Positions 1 through 6,396 are shown, numbered from the stretch's first letter. The stretch is DNA of 6,766 nucleotides from an uncultured Oligoflexia bacterium (GCA_950060715.1 CATLVA010000082.1:1-6766), one strand, 5' to 3'. Notes: a model not told the origin generated them from the sequence alone. Program-made: numbers and translations.

Positions 1-1374
1 ATCCGTGTTGTAGAAGTAGATAGCATGAACGATTATTTTAATTATATTACTCCTGTTAATATTTCCAATAATACTTTCTCTAATGACTACGAAAAGCAAT
101 TAGAACTTAAGAACACAGACTATAATTTAATTACGAGTCAATATATTGGACTGAGAGGGAACTTAAAGTTTAGGATTGTTGACACTCCGATGAGTGCTGT
201 TATCGGGATGAAAAATAAGCTTGTTAAAAGAACTCTTCTTACTCACCAAGATAATGAGTACTACTTACGTTATGACCAAGGCAAAGAATTTGGTTTTCAT
301 GCAGGATTTAATATCTTCGATTTTTTAGTTTCGATACCGTTAGCAGAATATAGCTACACTTCTACAAAACTTAGGTCGCGTGTCGTTAAGTTTAAAGAGG
401 GGACTATTGGTGAAGTCGTCCTCAATTGTATGAAGTTAAATGTAAACTGTGAAGAGGGCTATGATATTAGTCGTAGGCAAACGCGAACTACTTATAGCAA
501 TACGAATTTTAATTTCTTTAACCTCTTTGGGACTAATAAAACCAAAGAACAAGTCTTCAGAGAATTTTACGATCTTCTCACTGGAGAAGTTAAGAAAGAA
601 AAATTTTATGTCTACAAGCAAGGCAATTTTCGATATTCAAAATTCTTCGATGAACTTGATGATTATATAAGCACTGCCTATATAGATGATGGTGGAAATA
701 TGAATTTGGCCATTGATGTCGATTTTTCAAGACCACAGTCTAAGCGACATCATTTGACTAACTTTCTGAGTGTATATGAGAGCCTACTACCTGAAGATAT
801 TGTTCCTTATGAAACAGACCATATAAAATATTACCTAGGACTTTTTATTGGGAAAATTAATATCGTATTTGATAAAAATGCCCTCAAGCGATTCTTTGAT
901 GAAAAACTAAAGAATAGACTATGTTTTGAGTACGGAGCTTTTCAACAGATCTCTAATGTTCTGGAAGTTTGTACAGGAAAGATCAAAAATAATTCATTTG
1001 CTCGTCAGTACTTATCTTTTAAAGAGGAATACCTAGAGGCGTTTGCTTCTTATAACCAACTCACACAAACTAATATTGAGTTTATGAAATATAAAGATCT
1101 GAAAACTATTTCTAAGTTTTTTCTTGATAAAAGATTCAAACACGGGGTGGTAGAGTTTTTGATTTCGATGTCAAAAGATAGTGAGTTTAAAAGAGATGTT
1201 CTCTTGCAAACGGAATTAAATGCATTCCCAGGTAATGAAGATACCATAAAAGAGAGTCATTATCTGCAAGGAGATAGGGATCGATTTGAAGTTCTAGACA
1301 TGGAGATCATTGGTGATAAGCTTTTCGAAACGCTTCATCCTATATTCTATGATCATATTAAGATTAGATCTTAG
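1..1374 (+). CDS. Hypothetical protein, C-terminal part (5' end outside window)
   Basis: I do not recognise this protein. The reading frame is open from the first base of the window through the TAG at 1372-1374, giving 457 codons. The first internal ATG, at 25, has no Shine-Dalgarno sequence before it and the eight codons upstream are open, so this is most likely the C-terminal portion of a longer protein. The visible part has no clear transmembrane segment. Its first 130 residues are rich in alternating polar and hydrophobic residues with many Tyr, Phe and Thr, which suggests beta structure. The last 200 residues are rich in Lys, Glu, Phe and Leu and look helical. Only three Cys are present, at about residues 145, 152 and 307 of the visible part, and one more near 326. 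The stop overlaps the stop of the convergent gene by four bases. An envelope-associated or secreted protein is possible, but this is inference only. Confidence 0.8.
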   Translation: MRVVEVDSMNDYFNYITPVNISNNTFSNDYEKQLELKNTDYNLITSQYIGLRGNLKFRIVDTPMSAVIGMKNKLVKRTLLTHQDNEYYLRYDQGKEFGFHAGFNIFDFLVSIPLAEYSYTSTKLRSRVVKFKEGTIGEVVLNCMKLNVNCEEGYDISRRQTRTTYSNTNFNFFNLFGTNKTKEQVFREFYDLLTGEVKKEKFYVYKQGNFRYSKFFDELDDYISTAYIDDGGNMNLAIDVDFSRPQSKRHHLTNFLSVYESLLPEDIVPYETDHIKYYLGLFIGKINIVFDKNALKRFFDEKLKNRLCFEYGAFQQISNVLEVCTGKIKNNSFARQYLSFKEEYLEAFASYNQLTQTNIEFMKYKDLKTISKFFLDKRFKHGVVEFLISMSKDSEFKRDVLLQTELNAFPGNEDTIKESHYLQGDRDRFEVLDMEIIGDKLFETLHPIFYDHIKIRS

Positions 1375-2762
1375 GCCGCTTTTTTGGAGTTTCTTAGAAG
1401 GTCAGCGACCCGTAAAAAGTCCTTGCTCCCAACTGGACAGACTTGTGTCATAAGAGTGATCTTACCTTTATCTAATTGTTTTAAGATTTTTTCTGAAGAG
1501 TAAGGGCCATAGGTATTTCCGTTGTCATATATGATAAACATTGTATGAGGAGAGTTGATTTTTATTGATTTTGGAGCAGTATTTTTAGGTTGCATTGTTC
1601 TTGTAACGTTACTAAATTTCTTGTCACCTTTTTTCACTCTAGATTTAAATTTAAAAACTCCAATTATATAAAAAACAAATATTGCTGCATAAATACCATA
1701 AGAGACTTGTGGTTGATAGACTGAATAACAATGCGCTATTACCAATCCAAAGTAGGGTAGAGCAAGAAAAAGTCCCACGGCAAAGTTGGATACGGAATTA
1801 AATTTTCCAAATGCCGGTATGAATCTTGAAAGAGTGACAAATGCCAAAGCTAAGTTACGAAACGCTATAAATATTGATACAAAGGTGAGTAACCTTATAA
1901 CCCAAATCTTCAAGCTTGCTTTTTCTTCAATAATTTTAAATAGTTGATTTGGAGCGAGATTTCCCACTTCTAAAGGTGCATAAGTTTCTCCATTTTTAGT
2001 CGTAAAAGGCTGTATGGTTTTGTTGGAATTCTGAAGACCAATGATACTCATATTTTCTGAAGGAATGACTTCAATTGTGACTCTGATATCTCCAACTTGA
2101 GGATTACTTGGGTCTCCATAGTAGATATAATCATTTGTGATTGTTCCTGTTTTTCCGTTAAGAGTGGGAACACTGTTAATCTGATCCGGATTGATTTTTT
2201 TTCGATTTTTTAAATTTTTATGATAGCTAGGGGACAAGGTATAGTCTCCTACTCTTAGTTCTCTCGCTATCGTTAATTGACTTCGAATTGGCAGCTCTGG
2301 TGGATTGGTATGGCCAGGTTCATTGAAATTTGATGACGAAATTAATTCTTCAGACCATCGTAATTCATAAGTGTATTTTGAACCATGATGACTTCGTTTG
2401 TGGTTATTTTCTTCCCACTGATACATCTCAACCGTTCTGTAGAGAGCCAAACTGTTAGTTGTAACCTCATAGAAAAAATCTTGAATAGCGATATCATTTC
2501 GAACCGGCCCGTTGAGGTAAACTATTTTTCCATTAAGGTTAGGATCGTGATGATTTAATTTAGCTTCCGTAACACTTGCTATTCCTTCATTAAGGTCTTT
2601 AAGTGTCTTGATATGCTCTTTTTCGAATGTCTTTAAAAATACCGTACCTAAAGTGAGAAAGAGACCAGTTGCCATCGTGGCGCGCATGAAATTTCTAAAC
2701 AAATTTAAAAAACTCTCTTCACTTATTATATCCTTCGTTAGGAAATCGGAAATTTTGGACAT
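1371..2762 (-). CDS. TMEM43/LUMA-family membrane protein with C-terminal GYF_2 domain
   Basis: A 463-residue integral membrane protein. I start it at the ATG at 2762, which has a perfect AAGGAG six bases upstream (2769-2774). A longer frame beginning with TTG at 2807 has no ribosome site. The order seen is: one hydrophobic segment near residues 27-43, a large polar loop (about 50-285), three hydrophobic segments (about 286-307, 326-344, 355-372), then a soluble tail. This topology, together with LNEG near 57-60 and VEMYQWEE at 111-118, is characteristic of the TMEM43 (LUMA) family. Eukaryotic members sit in the nuclear envelope and ER; the role of bacterial members is not established. Residues about 408-456 (including YGPYS, then an L..L..GKI pattern and T.V) resemble GYF_2/DUF4339, a small domain common at the ends of bacterial membrane proteins and thought to bind partners. 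Its gene diverges from the sigma-54 unit, and I see no convincing -35/-10 pair for it. Family call is firm; function is unknown. Confidence 0.87.
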   Translation of the reverse strand: MSKISDFLTKDIISEESFLNLFRNFMRATMATGLFLTLGTVFLKTFEKEHIKTLKDLNEGIASVTEAKLNHHDPNLNGKIVYLNGPVRNDIAIQDFFYEVTTNSLALYRTVEMYQWEENNHKRSHHGSKYTYELRWSEELISSSNFNEPGHTNPPELPIRSQLTIARELRVGDYTLSPSYHKNLKNRKKINPDQINSVPTLNGKTGTITNDYIYYGDPSNPQVGDIRVTIEVIPSENMSIIGLQNSNKTIQPFTTKNGETYAPLEVGNLAPNQLFKIIEEKASLKIWVIRLLTFVSIFIAFRNLALAFVTLSRFIPAFGKFNSVSNFAVGLFLALPYFGLVIAHCYSVYQPQVSYGIYAAIFVFYIIGVFKFKSRVKKGDKKFSNVTRTMQPKNTAPKSIKINSPHTMFIIYDNGNTYGPYSSEKILKQLDKGKITLMTQVCPVGSKDFLRVADLLRNSKKAA

Positions 2763-2768
2763 TAATTG

Positions 2769-2774
2769 CTCCTT
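2769..2774 (-). promoter_or_regulatory. Ribosome binding site deciding the TMEM43-like start
   Basis: On the minus strand this reads AAGGAG, six bases before the ATG at 2760-2762. It is the best Shine-Dalgarno match in the window and favours the ATG start over the upstream in-frame TTG at 2807, which lacks one. Confidence 0.8.
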
Positions 2775-2880
2775 CGACTTAAGATCTTTTCGGTATTTCC
2801 GACCCAAAAGGTTAGTTTCTTTAGTGTGACTTAAGTAAAACTGGATCTATTTGGGCAATATTGAAAACCATAATGGCCCT

Positions 2881-2910
2881 ATGTCATATTGCACCGGTCG
2901 GGAATAACAT
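2881..2910. promoter_or_regulatory. Candidate activator-binding dyad upstream of the sigma-54 promoter
   Basis: A 30-base imperfect inverted repeat is centred on the palindrome ACCGGT (2893-2898), with outer arms ATGT-AT at the left and AT-ACAT at the right. Its centre lies about 70 bases before the predicted start of the sigma-54 transcript. Sigma-54 promoters require an AAA+ enhancer-binding protein that binds such dyads upstream, although usually somewhat further away. A second, weaker dyad (GGGC at 2853-2856 facing GCCC at 2876-2879, with partial symmetry inside) lies just upstream. Both are also in the 5' region of the divergent TMEM43-like gene and could act on that gene instead. The symmetry is seen; binding is inferred. 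Confidence 0.28.
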
Positions 2911-2938
2911 AATTTCAATAACTTGCAGACTATTAAAC

Positions 2939-2956
2939 TTGGCACGAATCCTGCTT
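2939..2956 (+). promoter_or_regulatory. Sigma-54 (RpoN) -24/-12 promoter
   Basis: The sequence TTGGCACG-AATC-CTGCT matches the sigma-54 consensus YTGGCACGrNNNTTGCW at every defined position but one (C for the first T of TTGC). The invariant GG (2941-2942) and GC (2953-2954) are separated by exactly ten bases, as the class requires. Transcription should begin about 12 bases after the GC, near the G-run at 2963-2965. It points to the predicted RNA and the phosphatase gene. Expression would depend on RpoN and an ATP-hydrolysing activator. There is no gene for such an activator in the window. Confidence 0.8.
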
Positions 2957-2964
2957 ATATAAGG

Positions 2965-3110
2965 GTAAGGCAATTGAAGATATCAAATCTTCAAAAAATC
3001 CTACCTTCGATTGGTTATGAATATGATCAATCTCCCAATCAAATCTAAAAATTCTTTGTTTTCAATTGCCTTCTTAAACTAATAAAAGCCCAGGTCTGGG
3101 CTTTTTTTTT
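2965..3110 (+). ncRNA. Predicted sigma-54-dependent structured small RNA (about 146 nt)
   Basis: The transcript is bounded by the sigma-54 promoter and a strong intrinsic terminator, and holds no convincing gene. Its two ends pair: 2967-2978 is a perfect complement of 3061-3072 (12 pairs). With two G-U wobbles the stem extends to 2982/3057, 16 pairs in all. The 5' arm can instead fold locally: TTGAAGAT (2974-2981) pairs with ATCTTCAA (2987-2994) around a five-base loop, which excludes most of the long stem. Inside, GATTGG (3009-3014) can pair with CCAATC (3035-3040), and a nearer CAATC (3028-3032) competes. The closed stem, open interior and apical hairpin resemble the general plan of 6S RNA, but I see no proof of that and a sigma-54 promoter would be unusual for it. 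It does not show the c-di-GMP riboswitch core I know from Bdellovibrio merRNA. The alternative reading is an attenuated leader of the phosphatase gene. No known RNA family recognised. Confidence 0.62.
3084..3110 (+). terminator. Rho-independent terminator of the small RNA
   Basis: AAAAGCCCA (3084-3092) pairs with TGGGCTTTT (3097-3105) across a GGTC tetraloop. The run of nine T from 3102 to 3110 follows directly. It is the only clear intrinsic terminator in the window. It ends 25 bases before the phosphatase ATG, which leaves no room for an ordinary promoter between them, so it either ends a small RNA or limits read-through into the phosphatase. I found no upstream sequence in the transcript that would pair with its 5' arm as an antiterminator. 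Confidence 0.9.
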
Positions 3111-3135
3111 GGCCAAAATCTCCGATAAGATTAGT

Positions 3136-4521
3136 ATGAGTTTGCGCTTGTCACTTCTTCTCATATTTATGTTTACCCAGTCCTTATTCGCAAAAGATTA
3201 TGTCATTGGTGACCTCGAGGGTGACTTCACACGCTTTGAAAGATTTTTAATTGAGCACCCGGATGTTTTCGAAAAAGGGCCAAGCGGTTGGCGTGTTATC
3301 AACGGGCACAATTTTATATTTATGGGTGATGCAGTAGATAGAGGCGATGGAAGTATTAGGATTGTCAGAACATTGATGGAGCTCAAAAATAATTCTCCCG
3401 AAAATACAAAATTAATTTTAGGAAATCGAGATATAAATAAACTTTGGGTTTATCAATTAATAAAAAAATATGATGGTGAACCCATACCTGAATTTTTAAA
3501 ACAGCCTTATCGAAATTATCTAAACAAATACCATGGATTTGATTTGAAGTTTTCGATCGCTCTTGAAGAACTCCAAGAAATTGTAAGCGATTTAGATAAT
3601 CCTGTTTTTAGACTTAAAGTAATACTAGAGGGAATGAATGCTGCAGATGCTTTTCAAGGTAGATTCGATGAACTCAAAATACTTTTCCCGGATCAAAGTA
3701 TTACCAATGATTTTGTTTATAGGCATTTTTTGGATGATTGGAGGAAGGGCGGAGAGTTTTTTGAGTATTTAAAACAAACCCAAGTTGGAGCTATAATCGA
3801 TAATACTGTGTATGTCCATGGAGCGATTACTCCACATAACTACGGTTTGATTCCAGGGGAGTACGTAAGACAGAGTTCTATGGAGGAATGGATTAAGCGC
3901 CTAAATAGTTGGGGACAGAGTGAAATACTGAACTTAGGAGATGATCCTCTAAGGGATGCAAGTATCATTGAGTATCACAAAAAGAGAAATGGAAAAGCTT
4001 TTAATAACGAGAGTGTAATGTATGGGCGATACTCTGATTCCAATGGTAATCCTAAGCTTCCTCAAGCAAAGTTTCTTAAAAAATTAAAATCACAGGGGAT
4101 AAATCGTATCGTTGTTGGTCATACGCCGGTGGGGGAGTATCCGCTTAGTCTTAGGGTAAATAATTTTGAAGTCGTGTTATCGGATGTTTCGTATTCGACA
4201 ATCTCCAAGCTTCCATTGATAGAAGTGACTAAAGATAAAGTATATATGGAAACACGATTAAAGACGGGAGAGGTTCTAAAAGCATCTACAAAAATAGAAA
4301 ATCATATACTACCTACAGGCTATAGGTTGAGAAATGATATGAGAGTGGTGGGGAAAGTAGCAGATACTGATCTGTACCATGTAATGAGAATAATTAGCCG
4401 TGGTGGAGGATTCTCATCTCATTATACAAATATGACTGTTGATGAAATATTTGAAGTAGGGTTAAAAGTAGATCTAGACTCCGGTTTACGTAACTGTGAA
4501 ATGTATTTTATTCAGCGTTAA
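3136..4521 (+). CDS. Exported calcineurin-like metallophosphoesterase with variant motifs
   Basis: A 461-residue PPP-type metallophosphoesterase, expected to hydrolyse phosphoesters with two metal ions. I start it at the ATG at 3136, which gives a typical Sec signal peptide (Arg at 4, hydrophobic 5-18, likely cut after SLFA at 19). An in-frame TTG at 3109 lies in the terminator T-run and is unlikely. The ribosome site is weak (AAGA). The motifs follow in family order: GDLEGD 25-30, GDAVDRGDG 64-72, GNRD 96-99, VHG with His 228, and GHTP with His 329. Two depart from the consensus: the metal-binding His of GDxHG is Glu28, and the catalytic His of GNHE is Arg98, followed by Asp. The spacing is otherwise intact, and an extra helical block fills about 105-220. 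The mature enzyme should act outside the cytoplasm. Its substrate may be protein phosphate, nucleotide or other, and is not readable here. Transcription is probably read-through from the sigma-54 unit or from an unseen promoter. Confidence 0.87.
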   Translation: MSLRLSLLLIFMFTQSLFAKDYVIGDLEGDFTRFERFLIEHPDVFEKGPSGWRVINGHNFIFMGDAVDRGDGSIRIVRTLMELKNNSPENTKLILGNRDINKLWVYQLIKKYDGEPIPEFLKQPYRNYLNKYHGFDLKFSIALEELQEIVSDLDNPVFRLKVILEGMNAADAFQGRFDELKILFPDQSITNDFVYRHFLDDWRKGGEFFEYLKQTQVGAIIDNTVYVHGAITPHNYGLIPGEYVRQSSMEEWIKRLNSWGQSEILNLGDDPLRDASIIEYHKKRNGKAFNNESVMYGRYSDSNGNPKLPQAKFLKKLKSQGINRIVVGHTPVGEYPLSLRVNNFEVVLSDVSYSTISKLPLIEVTKDKVYMETRLKTGEVLKASTKIENHILPTGYRLRNDMRVVGKVADTDLYHVMRIISRGGGFSSHYTNMTVDEIFEVGLKVDLDSGLRNCEMYFIQR

Positions 4522-5589
4522 TTATTTGAGATTATAAACTTTATAAATATTGTCTTGTAGAATGCTTTGCTCAATCCAATAAATCCCATTTTCTAAAATA
4601 ACATGTTTTGCATCAGTGTGAGTTCTGGGTCCCCAAGAGTTCAATATGCCGTAATACTGCTTACCATTAACAACCTTTCTTCCAGTAATGACAGAAGCAT
4701 GGTAGAGGCAATCTTCATGATAGTTTTTAGAAAAGTCATATTCCTGCATTTCCAGAATATCTATAGGAAAGTCTCTGTTCTTTATATAGGGCTTCTCATA
4801 GTCACTCCTAAGGATCTCAGCGCAAAAAGCAATACCAGCTGGTTGGCCATTGCTTATTACTTTATCAATTCTTGCTATAAACTCTTTGGGCTCTCTTAAG
4901 CGCATTCTCTTGGAGTTATCTTCATCAACTTCTTTGTAAGCAAATCTTTCACATTGAGGAATTTTTTCTTGAGAAACATAAATCCACTCATTACGACCCC
5001 TGCACTTTTCTTCTAAATAGTTGGTAAAGAGCCGGTATGAGAAGTCTTTATTGCGTCTAATTATATTTCTCATATCAACAATGAATGGATTAACCTCTCC
5101 AAGAGAATACTGATCGAGAGTTTCTGTTAGGGCAGTTTTACAAGCTTGGTCTTTGAAAAAACGCGACGATCTTCTCTTTAGTCTGCTCGAAAGACGCTTT
5201 CTCGCACCTTCAAATTCCGTTTCATCGTCACCAAGGATATCAGCAAGTAATTCTAAAGTAGCTTGATCCTCGCAGCTGCCGTTATTTTTAAAATTCTCAA
5301 TTTGGTCACATGTTCTTCCATGGATAGTGATGAATTTCTCTCGATCGTGATAACTTGTAGCGAGTAGTGATTCGGGGGAAAGTTTTATTGATTCAGGCAG
5401 TACCCCGTTTTTATGAAAGTAGGCATTAAGCATATGGTATGCGGAGTGAGCATAGCAGTTCCGATCTTCTTTTTGATTCGTAACTACGGCATTCTTCATA
5501 GTTGTCTCTAGAAGATCAATATTGGTTTTTTGTTCACTGGCTTTCGCTAGAGGGTAAAATACGATAGCTAAAAGGTATAAAAGTCTCAT
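4522..5589 (-). CDS. Exported papain-like (C1-type) cysteine peptidase
   Basis: A 355-residue protein beginning with a textbook signal peptide (Arg2, hydrophobic 3-15, likely cut after AKA near 17). The active-site pattern of papain-family peptidases is present in order: Gln39 six residues before Cys45 in NCYAHS, His297 in LYHASVITG, and Asn317 in ILNSWGP. These would be the oxyanion Gln and the Cys-His-Asn triad. The Cys-to-His distance is about 250 residues, against roughly 135 in papain, so a charged insert rich in Lys, Arg and Glu is present between them, with several extra Cys. No papain-type propeptide precedes the catalytic Cys. The start is uncertain: ATG 5589 fits the signal peptide best, TTG 5601 has AAGGA about ten bases upstream, and GTG 5625 gives a longer n-region. 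The stop abuts the phosphatase stop. Likely a periplasmic or secreted protease; target unknown. Confidence 0.8.
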   Translation of the reverse strand: MRLLYLLAIVFYPLAKASEQKTNIDLLETTMKNAVVTNQKEDRNCYAHSAYHMLNAYFHKNGVLPESIKLSPESLLATSYHDREKFITIHGRTCDQIENFKNNGSCEDQATLELLADILGDDETEFEGARKRLSSRLKRRSSRFFKDQACKTALTETLDQYSLGEVNPFIVDMRNIIRRNKDFSYRLFTNYLEEKCRGRNEWIYVSQEKIPQCERFAYKEVDEDNSKRMRLREPKEFIARIDKVISNGQPAGIAFCAEILRSDYEKPYIKNRDFPIDILEMQEYDFSKNYHEDCLYHASVITGRKVVNGKQYYGILNSWGPRTHTDAKHVILENGIYWIEQSILQDNIYKVYNLK

Positions 5590-5679
5590 GAAGTTGACCA
5601 AAATTCTCAGTTCCTTTTTCGACACTATTTCCAGTTAACATATCGGCTTAGATACCAAAAAATGAACAAACAAGTTTTT

Positions 5680-6396
5680 TTATTTAAATGTTAGGCCGAA
5701 CATTAATGAGGCATCATAAGTTTTTATGTCTTCCGGTGGTCGTTGATCATATACATTTTGATACTCAACAACTAAGGCCATTGATTTTGTGATATTTTGA
5801 GAAATCCCAGCATTGAATGTTGTTCTCGTATCATTTCCACGGGCCATAGAAGGCTGTACGTATAAAATCGTCGAAAACTCAAATCCTGATTCTGTTTTTT
5901 CGGAGTGAGATAAATAGATATTTCCTCGTAATCCGTTTTCTTCTGGACGATCAATTATCGATTCTTCTTCATGAAAAGCTCCAACTCCGAAATTGAAGTA
6001 TTTATTTGAAAAACGATAACCCAGCCCCGCTAAATTTCTTGAGGTTAGTGCTTGAAATTTATTGTATTGATGTTGAATATAGGTTTCTAGAAAATGTGGG
6101 CGAACAATTTCTCTTGTATAACGGAGATGAATAGAGCCATCGTCGGTATCTTTCTCACCAAAACTTTCCCCATACCTGATATTACCGGTCAGGATGTACT
6201 CATGAATACCATCTAAGTATGAATTTAGAGTGGAAGCTGAACCTAATATCTTCTCTGTGTTCCCAGCTTGCTGGTTAAAAAGAATTTTTCCACTGGTATT
6301 TAATCCTGGCTTGGAATTTTTTCGTAAACTCTCAATATTGATGAAAGAGTAGGTGTTAAAAGATAGAAGTATTGTTAGCAGGGCTAATATTTTCAT
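5680..6396 (-). CDS. DUF481-like outer-membrane beta-barrel protein
   Basis: A 238-residue protein with a clear signal peptide (Lys2, hydrophobic 3-12, likely cut after TYS near 17). The mature part alternates polar and hydrophobic residues in short strands, with aromatic residues at strand ends, and closes with a beta-strand ending LTFK, as outer-membrane barrels do. The central stretch, HLRYTRE near 94-100, then FLETYIQHQYNKF and RNLAGLGYRFS, matches the pattern I associate with DUF481 (YdiY-like, salt-induced outer-membrane protein) family members, which are of similar length. A GNT near 45-47 is also typical. The ATG at 6396 has an in-frame TGA four codons upstream, so this start is fixed, yet no Shine-Dalgarno sequence precedes it. 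A TATAAA-like -10 element lies just upstream without a good -35. The function of the family is not established. The beta-barrel call is firmer than the DUF481 call. Confidence 0.68.
   Translation of the reverse strand: MKILALLTILLSFNTYSFINIESLRKNSKPGLNTSGKILFNQQAGNTEKILGSASTLNSYLDGIHEYILTGNIRYGESFGEKDTDDGSIHLRYTREIVRPHFLETYIQHQYNKFQALTSRNLAGLGYRFSNKYFNFGVGAFHEEESIIDRPEENGLRGNIYLSHSEKTESGFEFSTILYVQPSMARGNDTRTTFNAGISQNITKSMALVVEYQNVYDQRPPEDIKTYDASLMFGLTFK

Noticed and set aside
436..1247. Small ORFs of 61-73 codons on either strand within the first gene
   Set aside because: They are shadows of the long plus-strand frame, with no ribosome sites and unnatural composition.
2763..2807. Upstream TTG start of the TMEM43-like gene at 2807
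   Set aside because: No Shine-Dalgarno sequence before it, while the ATG at 2762 has a perfect AAGGAG six bases upstream.
2965..3083. c-di-GMP (GEMM) riboswitch, as in Bdellovibrio merRNA
   Set aside because: The conserved core and paired stems of GEMM-I were not found in the transcript.
3052..3085. A sigma-70-like promoter inside the RNA gene (TTGTTT with TAATAA or TAAACT)
   Set aside because: The hexamers match poorly or at wrong spacing; in DNA this AT-rich such matches are expected by chance.
3109..3135. TTG start of the phosphatase at 3109
   Set aside because: It lies in the T-run of the terminator, has no ribosome binding site and would put nine extra residues before a complete signal peptide; the ATG at 3136 is preferred.
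4603..4899. 98-codon plus-strand ORF inside the peptidase gene
   Set aside because: It is the antisense shadow of a gene whose catalytic motifs are intact on the minus strand.
5641..5700. Terminator between the DUF481-like and peptidase genes
   Set aside because: Only a poor A/T hairpin and an imperfect TCGGC/GGCCGA pairing are present; no GC-rich stem with a T-run on the minus strand.
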